From Acidobacteriota bacterium (GTDB taxonomy: Bacteria; Acidobacteriota; Terriglobia; UBA7540): a stretch of 51,269 nt of DNA. Made by a program: the position numbers and the translations under genes. This document shows, piece by piece, positions 1 to 6,639 of this stretch. Location of the stretch: the NCBI GenBank assembly GCA_902812365.1, contig CADDZC010000021.1, forward strand, positions 1 to 51,269, in the 5' to 3' direction. The notes beneath the pieces were generated by a model. It was not told the DNA's origin and searched no databases. It worked only from the letters and a program-made list of their open reading frames with translations. Each line of letters begins with the position of its first letter. Position 1 is the stretch's first letter.

Positions 1-548
1 CCCTCAAGACGGAACAGGTAGCGGACGGCCAGAACCATAAAGACGGCGATGACCGAGCCCATGATCGTAAGCAGGACGATGTTGGCGCGCGCCGTGGCCC
101 GGATGCCGCGCCAATTCAGCAAGGTCATGAATCCCACGAATGCCGCCGCCAGCCCGGCATAGGGAACGAACGGGAAAAACCGCTGGATGGTGAGCGCTCC
201 ATAAATGCCGTTGAGCAGGGGCTGGATCAAGTAGTCGAGAAACATGGCCCAGCCGGTCAGGAAACCCAGGTGAGGGTTCAGTCCGCGCCCGACATAAGTG
301 TAGGCCGAGCCCGCCACCGGAAACAGGGTTGCCATCCGTCCATAACTGATGGCCGTGAACATCATGGCCAGCAGGGCAATCAGCATGGTGGTGACGAAGT
401 GGCCGTGAGAAAGAATCTGGGCGACCCCGAACATCGGCACCGGCGCGATGGGCATGATGAGGACGATGCCGTAAAAGATCAAATCCCACAGCGTCAGCAC
501 GCGGCGCAGGTGCGGAACCGCTGGGCCGGGCACCGCGGCACCGGCCAT
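1..548 (-). CDS. APC-superfamily amino acid/polyamine permease, N-terminal part
   Basis: Partial gene: 182 residues are visible and the frame runs off the left edge. The product is an inner-membrane permease of the amino acid-polyamine-organocation superfamily. After a short cytoplasmic N-terminus, the first helix carries the segment LIFYGIVLIMPIAPVPMFG, followed by helices rich in Leu/Ile/Met and the motif FPVAGSAYTYVGRGLNP, which matches the conserved loop after helix 2 of APC permeases (seen in PuuP-like and YfnA-like members). The ATG at 548 is preceded by GGAGGA at a 7-nt spacing, so this start is well supported. It is the last visible gene of a leftward series behind an M24 peptidase gene, 113 nt downstream of it. 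This suggests import of an amino acid or amine linked to the pathway encoded upstream. The substrate cannot be read from this fragment. Confidence 0.85.
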   Translation of the reverse strand, partial: MAGAAVPGPAVPHLRRVLTLWDLIFYGIVLIMPIAPVPMFGVAQILSHGHFVTTMLIALLAMMFTAISYGRMATLFPVAGSAYTYVGRGLNPHLGFLTGWAMFLDYLIQPLLNGIYGALTIQRFFPFVPYAGLAAAFVGFMTLLNWRGIRATARANIVLLTIMGSVIAVFMVLAVRYLFRLE

Positions 549-661
549 CAAGGAATCCTCCACATCGATCTCCCCAATGCAGGACTGAGTCGTTCCCCCC
601 GGGCGGAGCCCCTTCGTTCAGCGTTGTCTTCTCGGAAGGCCGGTGGCAATGCCGCTGCCGT

Positions 662-1780
662 CTACAGCGCATGGCGATATTTCGAAAGCAACTCCACGCC
701 GGACGTCGTGACCCGAAGAACGTACTCCAGGCGCATGCCCCATTTGCCCTCGAAGTACATGCCGGGTTCAAGGGCAATAATCATGTCGGGTTCAAGGCGG
801 ACCTGGTTGTAAGGCACGATTCGCGGTTCCTCGTGCCAGCTGATCCCCAAACCATGGCCTGTGTGGTGAGGGTAGCTGCCCCCCAGCTTGGCGATCCCGG
901 CGCGCACGAATTGATCCAGATCGCACGCCCGGAGACCCGGGCGGACTTTGGCAATCGCATCCGCCAGCACGGTGGAAATGCCGGTAAAGGCCTGCCGGTA
1001 GGTGTGGTTGGGTTCACCGACGCAGTAGGTGTTGCAACTGTCTCCCCAATAGCCGCGGTGGCGAGGAACCAAATCGACGACGAGCAGCTCTCCCGCCTCC
1101 AGCTTCCGGACTGAAGGAGGGCCGCCGGCGAGCGCCGTGCGGGATCCGGAGACGACGTCGGCCAGGATCTGAACCCGGCCCCCGGCGTGACTTTCCATGC
1201 CCTGGCGAATTGAGCTGAAAATGTCGATCTCCCGGCGTCCCGCAAGGGCCCATTGGCGGGCGATTTCCTGGCCGAGATCGCACAACGCCAGGGCCGAGCG
1301 CATCGTTTCAATTTCCTCGGCATCCTTGACCATGCGAAACGTGGAAAGGAGGTTCTGAATACAGCAGAAATCCAGCTGAGAGCACTGGCCGCGGACGGCG
1401 TCCAGGAGGGCGGCCGGTATCTGTTCCGACTCCACGGCGACTTTGCCCTTCGGAAGCGGCCGCAGCTTGGCCAGGAGCTTGGCCGAAAGGTCTTGGACGG
1501 CATGGAGCGGCTCCTCGACCACGTAACTCGAGAAACTCTCACGCCGAACGCTGGCATCGATGCCCTCCCCCGGCTCCATGTCCGCCAGATAGAGGATGGG
1601 CGGCTCGCCGCGAATCCAGAGAAATACTCCGAGCAGCGGGGTTATGGGGGAGGGTTCCAACTCCACGGTGGCTTGGTAACCGGTGAAGTATCGCAGGCTG
1701 GCGAAAGAAGTGAGCATGGCGTGCTCGATGCCTTCTTCCTGAAGCCGAGCCGACAGCCTCTGGAGTCGATCTGGCACCAT
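662..1780 (-). CDS. M24-family metallopeptidase (Xaa-Pro aminopeptidase/creatinase fold)
   Basis: A 372-residue protein with the usual two-domain layout: an N-terminal creatinase-like domain (about 1-145) and a C-terminal pita-bread catalytic domain (about 155-372). All five dinuclear-metal ligands are visible: D236 and D247 in the VDLVPRHRGYWGD segment, H309 in HTGHGLG, E338 in ALEPG and E352 in RLEY. The last motif is usually RxED and is RLEY here, but the ligand Glu is kept. No signal peptide is seen, so it is cytoplasmic. GGGAGG lies 8 nt before the ATG, which fixes the start. The gene sits 89 nt after a mandelate-racemase-type gene and before an APC permease. It may be an Xaa-Pro dipeptidase or a relative acting on a non-peptide C-N bond, as creatinase does. 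The family call is firm and the substrate open. Confidence 0.92.
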   Translation of the reverse strand: MVPDRLQRLSARLQEEGIEHAMLTSFASLRYFTGYQATVELEPSPITPLLGVFLWIRGEPPILYLADMEPGEGIDASVRRESFSSYVVEEPLHAVQDLSAKLLAKLRPLPKGKVAVESEQIPAALLDAVRGQCSQLDFCCIQNLLSTFRMVKDAEEIETMRSALALCDLGQEIARQWALAGRREIDIFSSIRQGMESHAGGRVQILADVVSGSRTALAGGPPSVRKLEAGELLVVDLVPRHRGYWGDSCNTYCVGEPNHTYRQAFTGISTVLADAIAKVRPGLRACDLDQFVRAGIAKLGGSYPHHTGHGLGISWHEEPRIVPYNQVRLEPDMIIALEPGMYFEGKWGMRLEYVLRVTTSGVELLSKYRHAL

Positions 1781-1869
1781 TTCAATAGCCTCCCGGCGAA
1801 CCGGAGTTGCGGCGATGCGCTGCCCGCCGTTGAGTCTTTCCCGCTTCGAGTCTTCATCCGCAACGGAAG

Positions 1870-2994
1870 CTAAATTCCTTTTCGGACGGAATACGCCTCC
1901 ACCGTATCGGGATTGATGGCAATGCCGAGACCCGGTTGGGTCGGAACGCTCACCCGGCCTCCGGCGACTTTGAAGGGCGTGGTGAGAAGTTCTCGGCGCA
2001 GTGCCGATTCCGTGACCGAGAACTCCAAAAAAGCCGAGTTCGGGATGGCGGCAATGAGATGCAAGCAAGCCGCCACCAAAACCCCCGTCCGGAAGGCGTG
2101 GGGGACGCACAGGCGATTGGCCTCGTGGGCCATGTAGGCGATTCTTTTGGCTTCCGTGAGTCCTCCCACCCGCGAAATATCCGGCTGGAGAACATCGAGG
2201 CCGGCTTCCCAGATCAAGCGCCGGAACGTCCAGCGTCCTGCCTCCTGCTCCCCGGCCGCAATCCTCAGCGACGTCGACTCGCAAAGCTTCCGGTATCCGT
2301 CCCAGTCTTCCGGCGGCAGGGGCTCTTCCATCCAGAAAATTCCCAGGTTTTCAAACTCCCGCGCCGCTTGCATGGCTTCCTTCAAGGAGTAGCCATGCCC
2401 AATATCAATCATCACCTCGACGTCGCTGCCGGCGGCCTCTTTCGCCGCCGCCGCCAGCTTGACATCCTTTCGCACGTCCTGCCCGAGCGGTCCATAGCCC
2501 AATTTAATGGCCGTAAAACCTTCCGCCACATAGCCGCGGACGGCGTCACGAACCTCCTGCGCCTGCTCCGGCATCAGCAAGCTGGCGTAAGCGCGGACGT
2601 CTGAACAATAGCTTCCTCCCAATAACTTGTGGACGGGCTTGCCGAGGGCTTTCCCCATGATGTCCCAAAGGGCCATATCCACGCCGCTCATGGCGTGCAT
2701 CACCGCCCCTAGCCGCCCGTAGTAGTTTGTCTTCCGGTACATGAGTTCCCACAGTTGTTCGATATCGAACGGGTCCCGGCCCAGCAAAATTTCGCGCAGC
2801 CCGTAGCACGTCCCGTGCGACATCTCGGCATCGATGACCGCTTTGCCGACCTCCGGAGACGTATCGACCTCGCCGTATCCGGTGATTCCCTCGTCGGTTT
2901 CGACGCGGATCAGCAGGTCGTCCTGAGTTCCGTCAGCGACGGCTTGCCGAACCGGCAGGCGCAAGATGATGCCTTCCACGTTCACGATCTTCAT
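1870..2994 (-). CDS. Enolase-superfamily enzyme of the mandelate racemase subgroup (probable acid-sugar dehydratase)
   Basis: A 374-residue cytoplasmic TIM-barrel enzyme. It has an N-terminal capping domain (1-130) and a barrel whose catalytic residues fall almost at the same numbers as in mandelate racemase: K164, metal ligands D197, E223 and E249, and the general-base dyad D272-H299 (LQPDISRVGG and VPHAF). The family's second lysine of the KxK motif is replaced by glycine (AIKLGYG), so proton abstraction probably relies on the Asp-His dyad. That pattern is typical of acid-sugar dehydratases rather than racemases. The start ATG at 2994 has GGGGAG upstream. The gene follows two TPR genes with only a 19-nt gap, placing it in the leftward operon that faces the IclR regulator. 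I infer dehydration of an aldonate or uronate-type sugar acid; the exact substrate is unknown. Confidence 0.9.
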   Translation of the reverse strand: MKIVNVEGIILRLPVRQAVADGTQDDLLIRVETDEGITGYGEVDTSPEVGKAVIDAEMSHGTCYGLREILLGRDPFDIEQLWELMYRKTNYYGRLGAVMHAMSGVDMALWDIMGKALGKPVHKLLGGSYCSDVRAYASLLMPEQAQEVRDAVRGYVAEGFTAIKLGYGPLGQDVRKDVKLAAAAKEAAGSDVEVMIDIGHGYSLKEAMQAAREFENLGIFWMEEPLPPEDWDGYRKLCESTSLRIAAGEQEAGRWTFRRLIWEAGLDVLQPDISRVGGLTEAKRIAYMAHEANRLCVPHAFRTGVLVAACLHLIAAIPNSAFLEFSVTESALRRELLTTPFKVAGGRVSVPTQPGLGIAINPDTVEAYSVRKGI

Positions 2995-3013
2995 AGCCTC
3001 TTACTCCCCGCTC

Positions 3014-4303
3014 CTACCGCTGAGCCTCCCCCGGGAGGCTCCGGGCGCCCTGGGCCGCCACCGCGCCGAAATCGCTCGCGGGCGCTCGAAGCCCCGCGGC
3101 CGCCGCTCGCTCCCAGCGGGCGCTGCGAGCTGAATCGTAGGCGACCTCTTGGCCCCGAACCTTCCGGTCCAGCGCTTCGAGTTTTTTCCACGCGGCCAAG
3201 GCGGCCGCCGCCGCCTTCTCCTGATGAGTCCGCGCCAGGGCCAGGTAGAGATAGTATTCAGCCTGGGTGTGGTCCGGGCGGAGCCACAGCGCGCGCTTGA
3301 AGGCTTCGCCGGCTCGCTGATACTGATGCTGTTTGAACCACAACAGGCCCCACTCAAAGTTGGCCTCGGCGTCGCCGGAGTTAAGTGTTAAGGCCAGCTG
3401 GAGAAGTCTCTCCGCCTCCGCGAAGCGCTGTTGATCGACGGCGATCGTACCGGCGCCGAGCAGGGACGGGAAGTGGTGGGGAACGCGGGCTAATTGCCGC
3501 TGGTAATACTGGCGCGCCTGCGCCAACTGGCCGTTATTCCGATAAGCCAAGGCGATCAGGTAGTTGATCTCGGGCAGGCCGGGAGCCAGTCGCGCCGCCT
3601 CGCGGAAGGCGGCAATAGCCCCTGCCAAATCCTGGGCGCGGAACAGAGCGTCACCGAGGTGCAGATAATGGGAAGGCTGGCTGGCTTCAATCGCCGCAGC
3701 GTGCCGATAAGCCTCCGCGGCCCCTCGCCAGTAGCCGACCTGGAAAAATTCCTGACCCAGAAGAACGTAGTAAGAGGCTCGGCGGGGAGCCCGTTCGAGG
3801 GCATGGCAGAGTTCGAGGATGGCATTTTCGTGGTCGTCGCGGTCCATGGCGATCAGGGCAAGTGCGAAATGTGTTTCGGCGGGTCGGCCGTCTAAATCAG
3901 CCGACTCTGCCAACGCCTTTGCCGCCTGATCTCGCCGTTGAAGCTGGTAATAGGCCACACCGAGATTGTAAAGGACGTCGGGCGAGTGGGGCCGGAGTTC
4001 ATTGACGCGAGCGAACAGCGCCGCGGCCCGGGCGTGTTGGCCGCGGCTGGCCAGCAGGCCGGCGAGCCGGAGGAGGGCGTCCGGATCGCCACGATGCTCG
4101 CGGGCGAAACGGCCGGCAGCCTCCAGGCCTTCGGCAGTCTTGTTTTCCGCCAACAACTGGCGGATGAGCTCCACGGTTTCGCCGGCCGCGGGCGAGAGAG
4201 GATTTCTCTGCGCCCCGTGTGCCGTACCCGGGCCGGCGAACAGGAGCAGGGTGGCGATTCCGAAAGCGGCCGACCAGGTCAGGTTCCGGGCGCAGACTCT
4301 CAC
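3014..4303 (-). CDS. Secreted TPR-repeat protein
   Basis: A 429-residue protein with a signal peptide (basic start MRVCARNLTW, hydrophobic stretch, cleavage near THGA) followed by about nine tetratricopeptide repeats from roughly residue 40 to 390. Canonical spacing is seen in segments such as DVLYNLGVAYYQLQRRDQA and PSHYLHLGDALFRAQDLAGA. It is probably periplasmic and acts as a protein-protein or ligand-binding scaffold; no catalytic motif is present. Its ATG overlaps the stop of the upstream TPR gene (ATGA at 4300-4303), so the two are translationally coupled and probably work together. TPR genes adjoin the TonB receptors throughout this window, which suggests a role in outer-membrane uptake, but this is inference. 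Confidence 0.85.
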   Translation of the reverse strand: MRVCARNLTWSAAFGIATLLLFAGPGTAHGAQRNPLSPAAGETVELIRQLLAENKTAEGLEAAGRFAREHRGDPDALLRLAGLLASRGQHARAAALFARVNELRPHSPDVLYNLGVAYYQLQRRDQAAKALAESADLDGRPAETHFALALIAMDRDDHENAILELCHALERAPRRASYYVLLGQEFFQVGYWRGAAEAYRHAAAIEASQPSHYLHLGDALFRAQDLAGAIAAFREAARLAPGLPEINYLIALAYRNNGQLAQARQYYQRQLARVPHHFPSLLGAGTIAVDQQRFAEAERLLQLALTLNSGDAEANFEWGLLWFKQHQYQRAGEAFKRALWLRPDHTQAEYYLYLALARTHQEKAAAAALAAWKKLEALDRKVRGQEVAYDSARSARWERAAAAGLRAPASDFGAVAAQGARSLPGEAQR

Positions 4304-5292
4304 GGCTTCCCTCGCAGCGGCACCGCCCGGCGAGCCTGAATCAGGTCGAGCAGCCGGCGCGCTTCGCCCGCGCCAGGATTTAAGATGACGGCCCGCCGCG
4401 CCTGCTCGGCGGCTTCCTCCAGGCGTCCCGCGGTCATGAGGGCCAGCGCGTAGGCGTAAGCCACGCGGAACGATTGCGGGTTAGCCTGGCTGGCGGGCGC
4501 CAGCACTTCCAAGGCTTCGGCCCAACGCTGCGACTTGGCCAGCTCAACGCCGAGCTCATCTCGGGCCTCTTCCAGACGCGGATTGCCCTTCCAGGCGCGA
4601 CGGAAAAGGTCGATGGCCGGAGCTGACCGGCCTTGGTCGGAAACCAGAAGCCCTTGCACGTACAGCAGCCGCGGATCCTGGTCGGGAAATTCGGTTTGAA
4701 GCAGCCGCAACTGCGCCCAAGCGCTGGCCCGGTCGCCGGTGGCGCGATAGGCCATCAGCAGGTCAAAGTGCACGTCGGTTTCCTCAGGATCCAGTTGCGC
4801 CGCTTTCTCCAAATGAGCGATGGCGTCCTCTCGATCCCGGCCTTGCAAAAGGAGCAAACGCCCGGCGTAGCGGTGGGCGGCGGCGTCGCTGGGATCCAAG
4901 ACCAGGGCCGCCCGGGCCGCCCGCAGGGCGTCTTCCAGCTCACCGTGCTTCCACAGCGCGTAAGCGAGGTCGGTTTGCGCCTCCGCCCGCCCGGGAGCCT
5001 CGGCAGCGGCGCGCCGAAAATCCGCGATGGCGGCGTCGAGCTTTCCTAGCCGCAGGCGGGCGAGACCGAGACCCAGGAGCGCGTGGGCGTCCGACGGATT
5101 TGCTTTCACTTCGGCCTCAGCCCGCTGTTCGGCAAAGCGCAGTCTTTCAGCCGGGGAAGCAAAACGCTCGACGTGGCTGGGTCCTGGCTGTTCGGCACAG
5201 TACCCGTGGACCCCGATCACGCACAGGGCCAGCGCCGGCCAGAACGGGCGGCCATAGCGGACCGGCCGCCCCGTCGGCGCAGGGCTCCCCAT
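4300..5292 (-). CDS. Secreted TPR-repeat protein, first gene of the leftward operon
   Basis: Tetratricopeptide protein of 330 residues from the chosen ATG at 5292. That start gives a signal peptide (basic GRPVRYGRPF, then ALALCVIGVHGYCA). The open frame extends upstream to a TTG at 5406, which would add 38 residues without hydrophobic character. No strong ribosome-binding site marks either start, so the start is uncertain. TPR units fill about residues 55-320. The stop overlaps the next TPR gene by 4 nt. The upstream region carries the divergent regulatory site shared with the IclR gene: a palindromic box at 5517-5532 and a TTGACA element at 5483-5488 reading toward this gene. It is the promoter-proximal gene of a probable operon running through the dehydratase, peptidase and permease. 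Confidence 0.78.
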   Translation of the reverse strand: MGSPAPTGRPVRYGRPFWPALALCVIGVHGYCAEQPGPSHVERFASPAERLRFAEQRAEAEVKANPSDAHALLGLGLARLRLGKLDAAIADFRRAAAEAPGRAEAQTDLAYALWKHGELEDALRAARAALVLDPSDAAAHRYAGRLLLLQGRDREDAIAHLEKAAQLDPEETDVHFDLLMAYRATGDRASAWAQLRLLQTEFPDQDPRLLYVQGLLVSDQGRSAPAIDLFRRAWKGNPRLEEARDELGVELAKSQRWAEALEVLAPASQANPQSFRVAYAYALALMTAGRLEEAAEQARRAVILNPGAGEARRLLDLIQARRAVPLRGKP

Positions 5293-5455
5293 CCCTGGCT
5301 GGCTGGGTCGAGACTTGTTTGAATTCTTCAAAACCTGGAATCGGCGATGATGGGTAACCCGTTCTACGGTGCTAGCGCCCACGTCGAGAGTACACGAGTC
5401 TTGCAAAATCCATCCTCGGGGACGCCGCCACCTGGCTGGCGTCTCAAAACTGAGC

Positions 5456-5461
5456 TATGAT
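5456..5461 (+). promoter_or_regulatory. Putative -10 element (TATGAT) for the IclR-family gene
   Basis: TATGAT lies about 95 bp before the regulator's start codon, within TGAGCTATGATGGT. A near copy of that 14-mer (TGAGCTATAATGGT, 29529-29542) precedes the lacI-family gene. No good -35 is seen 16-18 bp upstream (TGGCTG at best). The palindromic box at 5517-5532 lies downstream of this element, which would allow autorepression. Confidence 0.35.
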
Positions 5462-5488
5462 GGTGTAAAAAGGAGATTTGGGTGTCAA
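5460..5488 (-). promoter_or_regulatory. Putative promoter of the leftward TPR-dehydratase-peptidase-permease operon
   Basis: Read on the minus strand, a perfect -35 TTGACA (5488-5483) is followed after 17 bp by CACCAT (5465-5460), a weak -10 with 3 of 6 matches. The start of the palindromic box (5532 on this strand) lies 67 bp before this -10, the same distance as at both receptor promoters. The weak -10 with an upstream box fits an activator-dependent promoter. It overlaps the -10-like TATGAT of the divergent regulator gene at 5456-5461. Confidence 0.5.
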
Positions 5489-5516
5489 GGGTCTTCCGTT
5501 TGCTCTGGGGAGTTTC

Positions 5517-5532
5517 GTTCAAAGGGTTGAAC
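5517..5532. promoter_or_regulatory. Palindromic operator GTTCAAAGGGTTGAAC (IclR-box 1)
   Basis: A perfect 6-bp inverted repeat (GTTCAA/TTGAAC) with a 4-bp centre lies in the divergent region between the leftward operon and the IclR-family gene, 24 bp before that gene's ATG. It shares the GTTCAA...TGAAC pattern and 16-bp length with sites at 6485-6500 and 14744-14759. Binding by the adjacent regulator is inferred from position and symmetry. Confidence 0.65.
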
Positions 5533-5555
5533 ATATTTGGAGCTGGGTCGCAGCC

Positions 5556-6386
5556 ATGGTCGTCTCCAAGCCTCCGGCCGCGCCTTCGTCGGCGCGAGCG
5601 TTGCATATCCTCGAGTTCATCGCTCGGTTGAAACGGGGAGCTTCCATAGCGGAAGTCAGCCGGAGCCTTGCGCTTCCCAAGAGCTCTACCTACCTGGTGC
5701 TGAGGACGCTGGAGCAACAGGGCTACTTGCGCCGGAGCGCCCACTCCCGCAAGTTCTATTTCGGGTTGAGGTTCGTCAGCCTTTGCCGCAACGTCCTGGA
5801 TAACCTGGATTTGCGGGACGTGGCCAGGCCGATTCTCCACAAGCTGATGAGGGAAAGCGGGCTCATCGTCCACTTGGCGGTCCTCGAAGGCAACCAAGCC
5901 GTCATCATCGACCGAGTCGAGCCCCCGGGCTCCAGCGCCGGAGCCGATTGGGTCGGCCGCCGCCTGGACATCAACTGCACGGGAGTGGGCAAAATCTTAG
6001 CCGCGTTTCTTCCGGAGGAACAGTTTGCCGAAGTGATAACCGCCAAACGCTTTGCCCGACATAACGACAACACGATCGTGACCATCACGGGGCTGAAAAA
6101 GGAATTGGCCAAGGTCCGAGAACAAGGCTTCGCCCTCGATGACGAAGAGGATGAGATCGGTGTGCGTTGTATCGGCGTTCCGATCCTGGGCAGCGATCAG
6201 CGGGCAGCGGCCGCCATCAGCTTGGCGGGAAGCGTCGAGCAGATTCCGCTGGAGCGAGTCCGAGGCCTGGTCAGTTCCCTAAAACGAGCCGCATCAGAAA
6301 TTGCCTTCCAATATCGAGCGCTGCGGGGGCAGGAATGGGGTCGGCCGGAGGCGGGACGTTTAGCCGCGCCCCCGAGCAGTTCCTGA
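5556..6386 (+). CDS. IclR-family transcriptional regulator
   Basis: A 276-residue DNA-binding protein with an N-terminal winged helix-turn-helix (about 12-75; IAEVSRSLALPKSSTYLVLRT covers the two helices) and a C-terminal IclR effector domain (about 85-255). The domain carries the conserved INCTGVGKILAA segment and a DEEDEIGVRCIGVPI region near the ligand pocket. The ATG at 5556 gives the typical family length; the open frame runs 26 codons further upstream but that part has no family features. It sits between two sets of divergently transcribed catabolic genes. Three copies of a 16-bp palindrome lie at the promoters around it, which suggests it controls both sides, probably as an activator, and also itself. 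The effector is unknown; a sugar acid or a derived metabolite would fit the neighbouring dehydratase. Confidence 0.92.
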   Translation: MVVSKPPAAPSSARALHILEFIARLKRGASIAEVSRSLALPKSSTYLVLRTLEQQGYLRRSAHSRKFYFGLRFVSLCRNVLDNLDLRDVARPILHKLMRESGLIVHLAVLEGNQAVIIDRVEPPGSSAGADWVGRRLDINCTGVGKILAAFLPEEQFAEVITAKRFARHNDNTIVTITGLKKELAKVREQGFALDDEEDEIGVRCIGVPILGSDQRAAAAISLAGSVEQIPLERVRGLVSSLKRAASEIAFQYRALRGQEWGRPEAGRLAAPPSSS

Positions 6387-6474
6387 TTGGCTTTGCCGGC
6401 GATTCCCTCGCATTCTCCACGGGCGAGCAGAAACTGTGAGCGGAGCCTGCCACGGCCCACCGCGAACCCACGAT

Positions 6475-6514
6475 AGCGCATTTTGTTCAACCGAGTGAAC
6501 AAAATGCGCTTTTT
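6475..6514 (+). terminator. Long perfect hairpin with T tract after the IclR gene, containing IclR-box 2
   Basis: The 15-bp arms AGCGCATTTTGTTCA (6475-6489) and its exact complement (6496-6510) are separated by six bases and followed by TTTT. As RNA it could end the iclR transcript, whose stop codon is about 90 nt upstream. As DNA its centre is the operator-like GTTCAACCGAGTGAAC. Both uses are possible. The AT-rich middle makes it a weaker terminator than a GC-rich one. Confidence 0.5.
6485..6500. promoter_or_regulatory. Palindromic operator GTTCAACCGAGTGAAC (IclR-box 2)
   Basis: This is the second copy of the 16-bp GTTCAA-N5-TGAAC palindrome. It lies 29 bp upstream of the -35 of the TonB receptor 1 promoter. 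Its first base is 67 bp before the -10, exactly as at the site for receptor 2. A position around -70 is typical of an activator site. Confidence 0.65.
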
Positions 6515-6529
6515 CCGGCTGCCACCACC

Positions 6530-6557
6530 TTGACGCCGGGCCGGCCCGGTCTACGAT
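6530..6557 (+). promoter_or_regulatory. Putative sigma70 promoter of TonB receptor 1
   Basis: TTGACG (6530-6535), a 16-bp spacer and TACGAT (6552-6557) predict a transcript start near 6564, about 75 nt before the receptor ATG. IclR-box 2 lies just upstream. Confidence 0.55.
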
Positions 6558-6639
6558 CGCGAATGTCACACTCATCGCGGCTGTGATCAGGGGCATGAAT
6601 CAGCAGCCTTGCCCGATGCGGTGGGGGTGGGAGGTAGAG

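Noticed and set aside
4-777. Minus-strand frame over the permease and peptidase ends
   Set aside because: The product is Arg/His-rich low-complexity, while another frame of the same strand encodes clear APC helices and M24 motifs.
1781-2284. N-terminal extension of the M24 peptidase frame into the dehydratase gene
   Set aside because: The extension is out of frame with the dehydratase. A ribosome site and the family start place the initiation at 1780.
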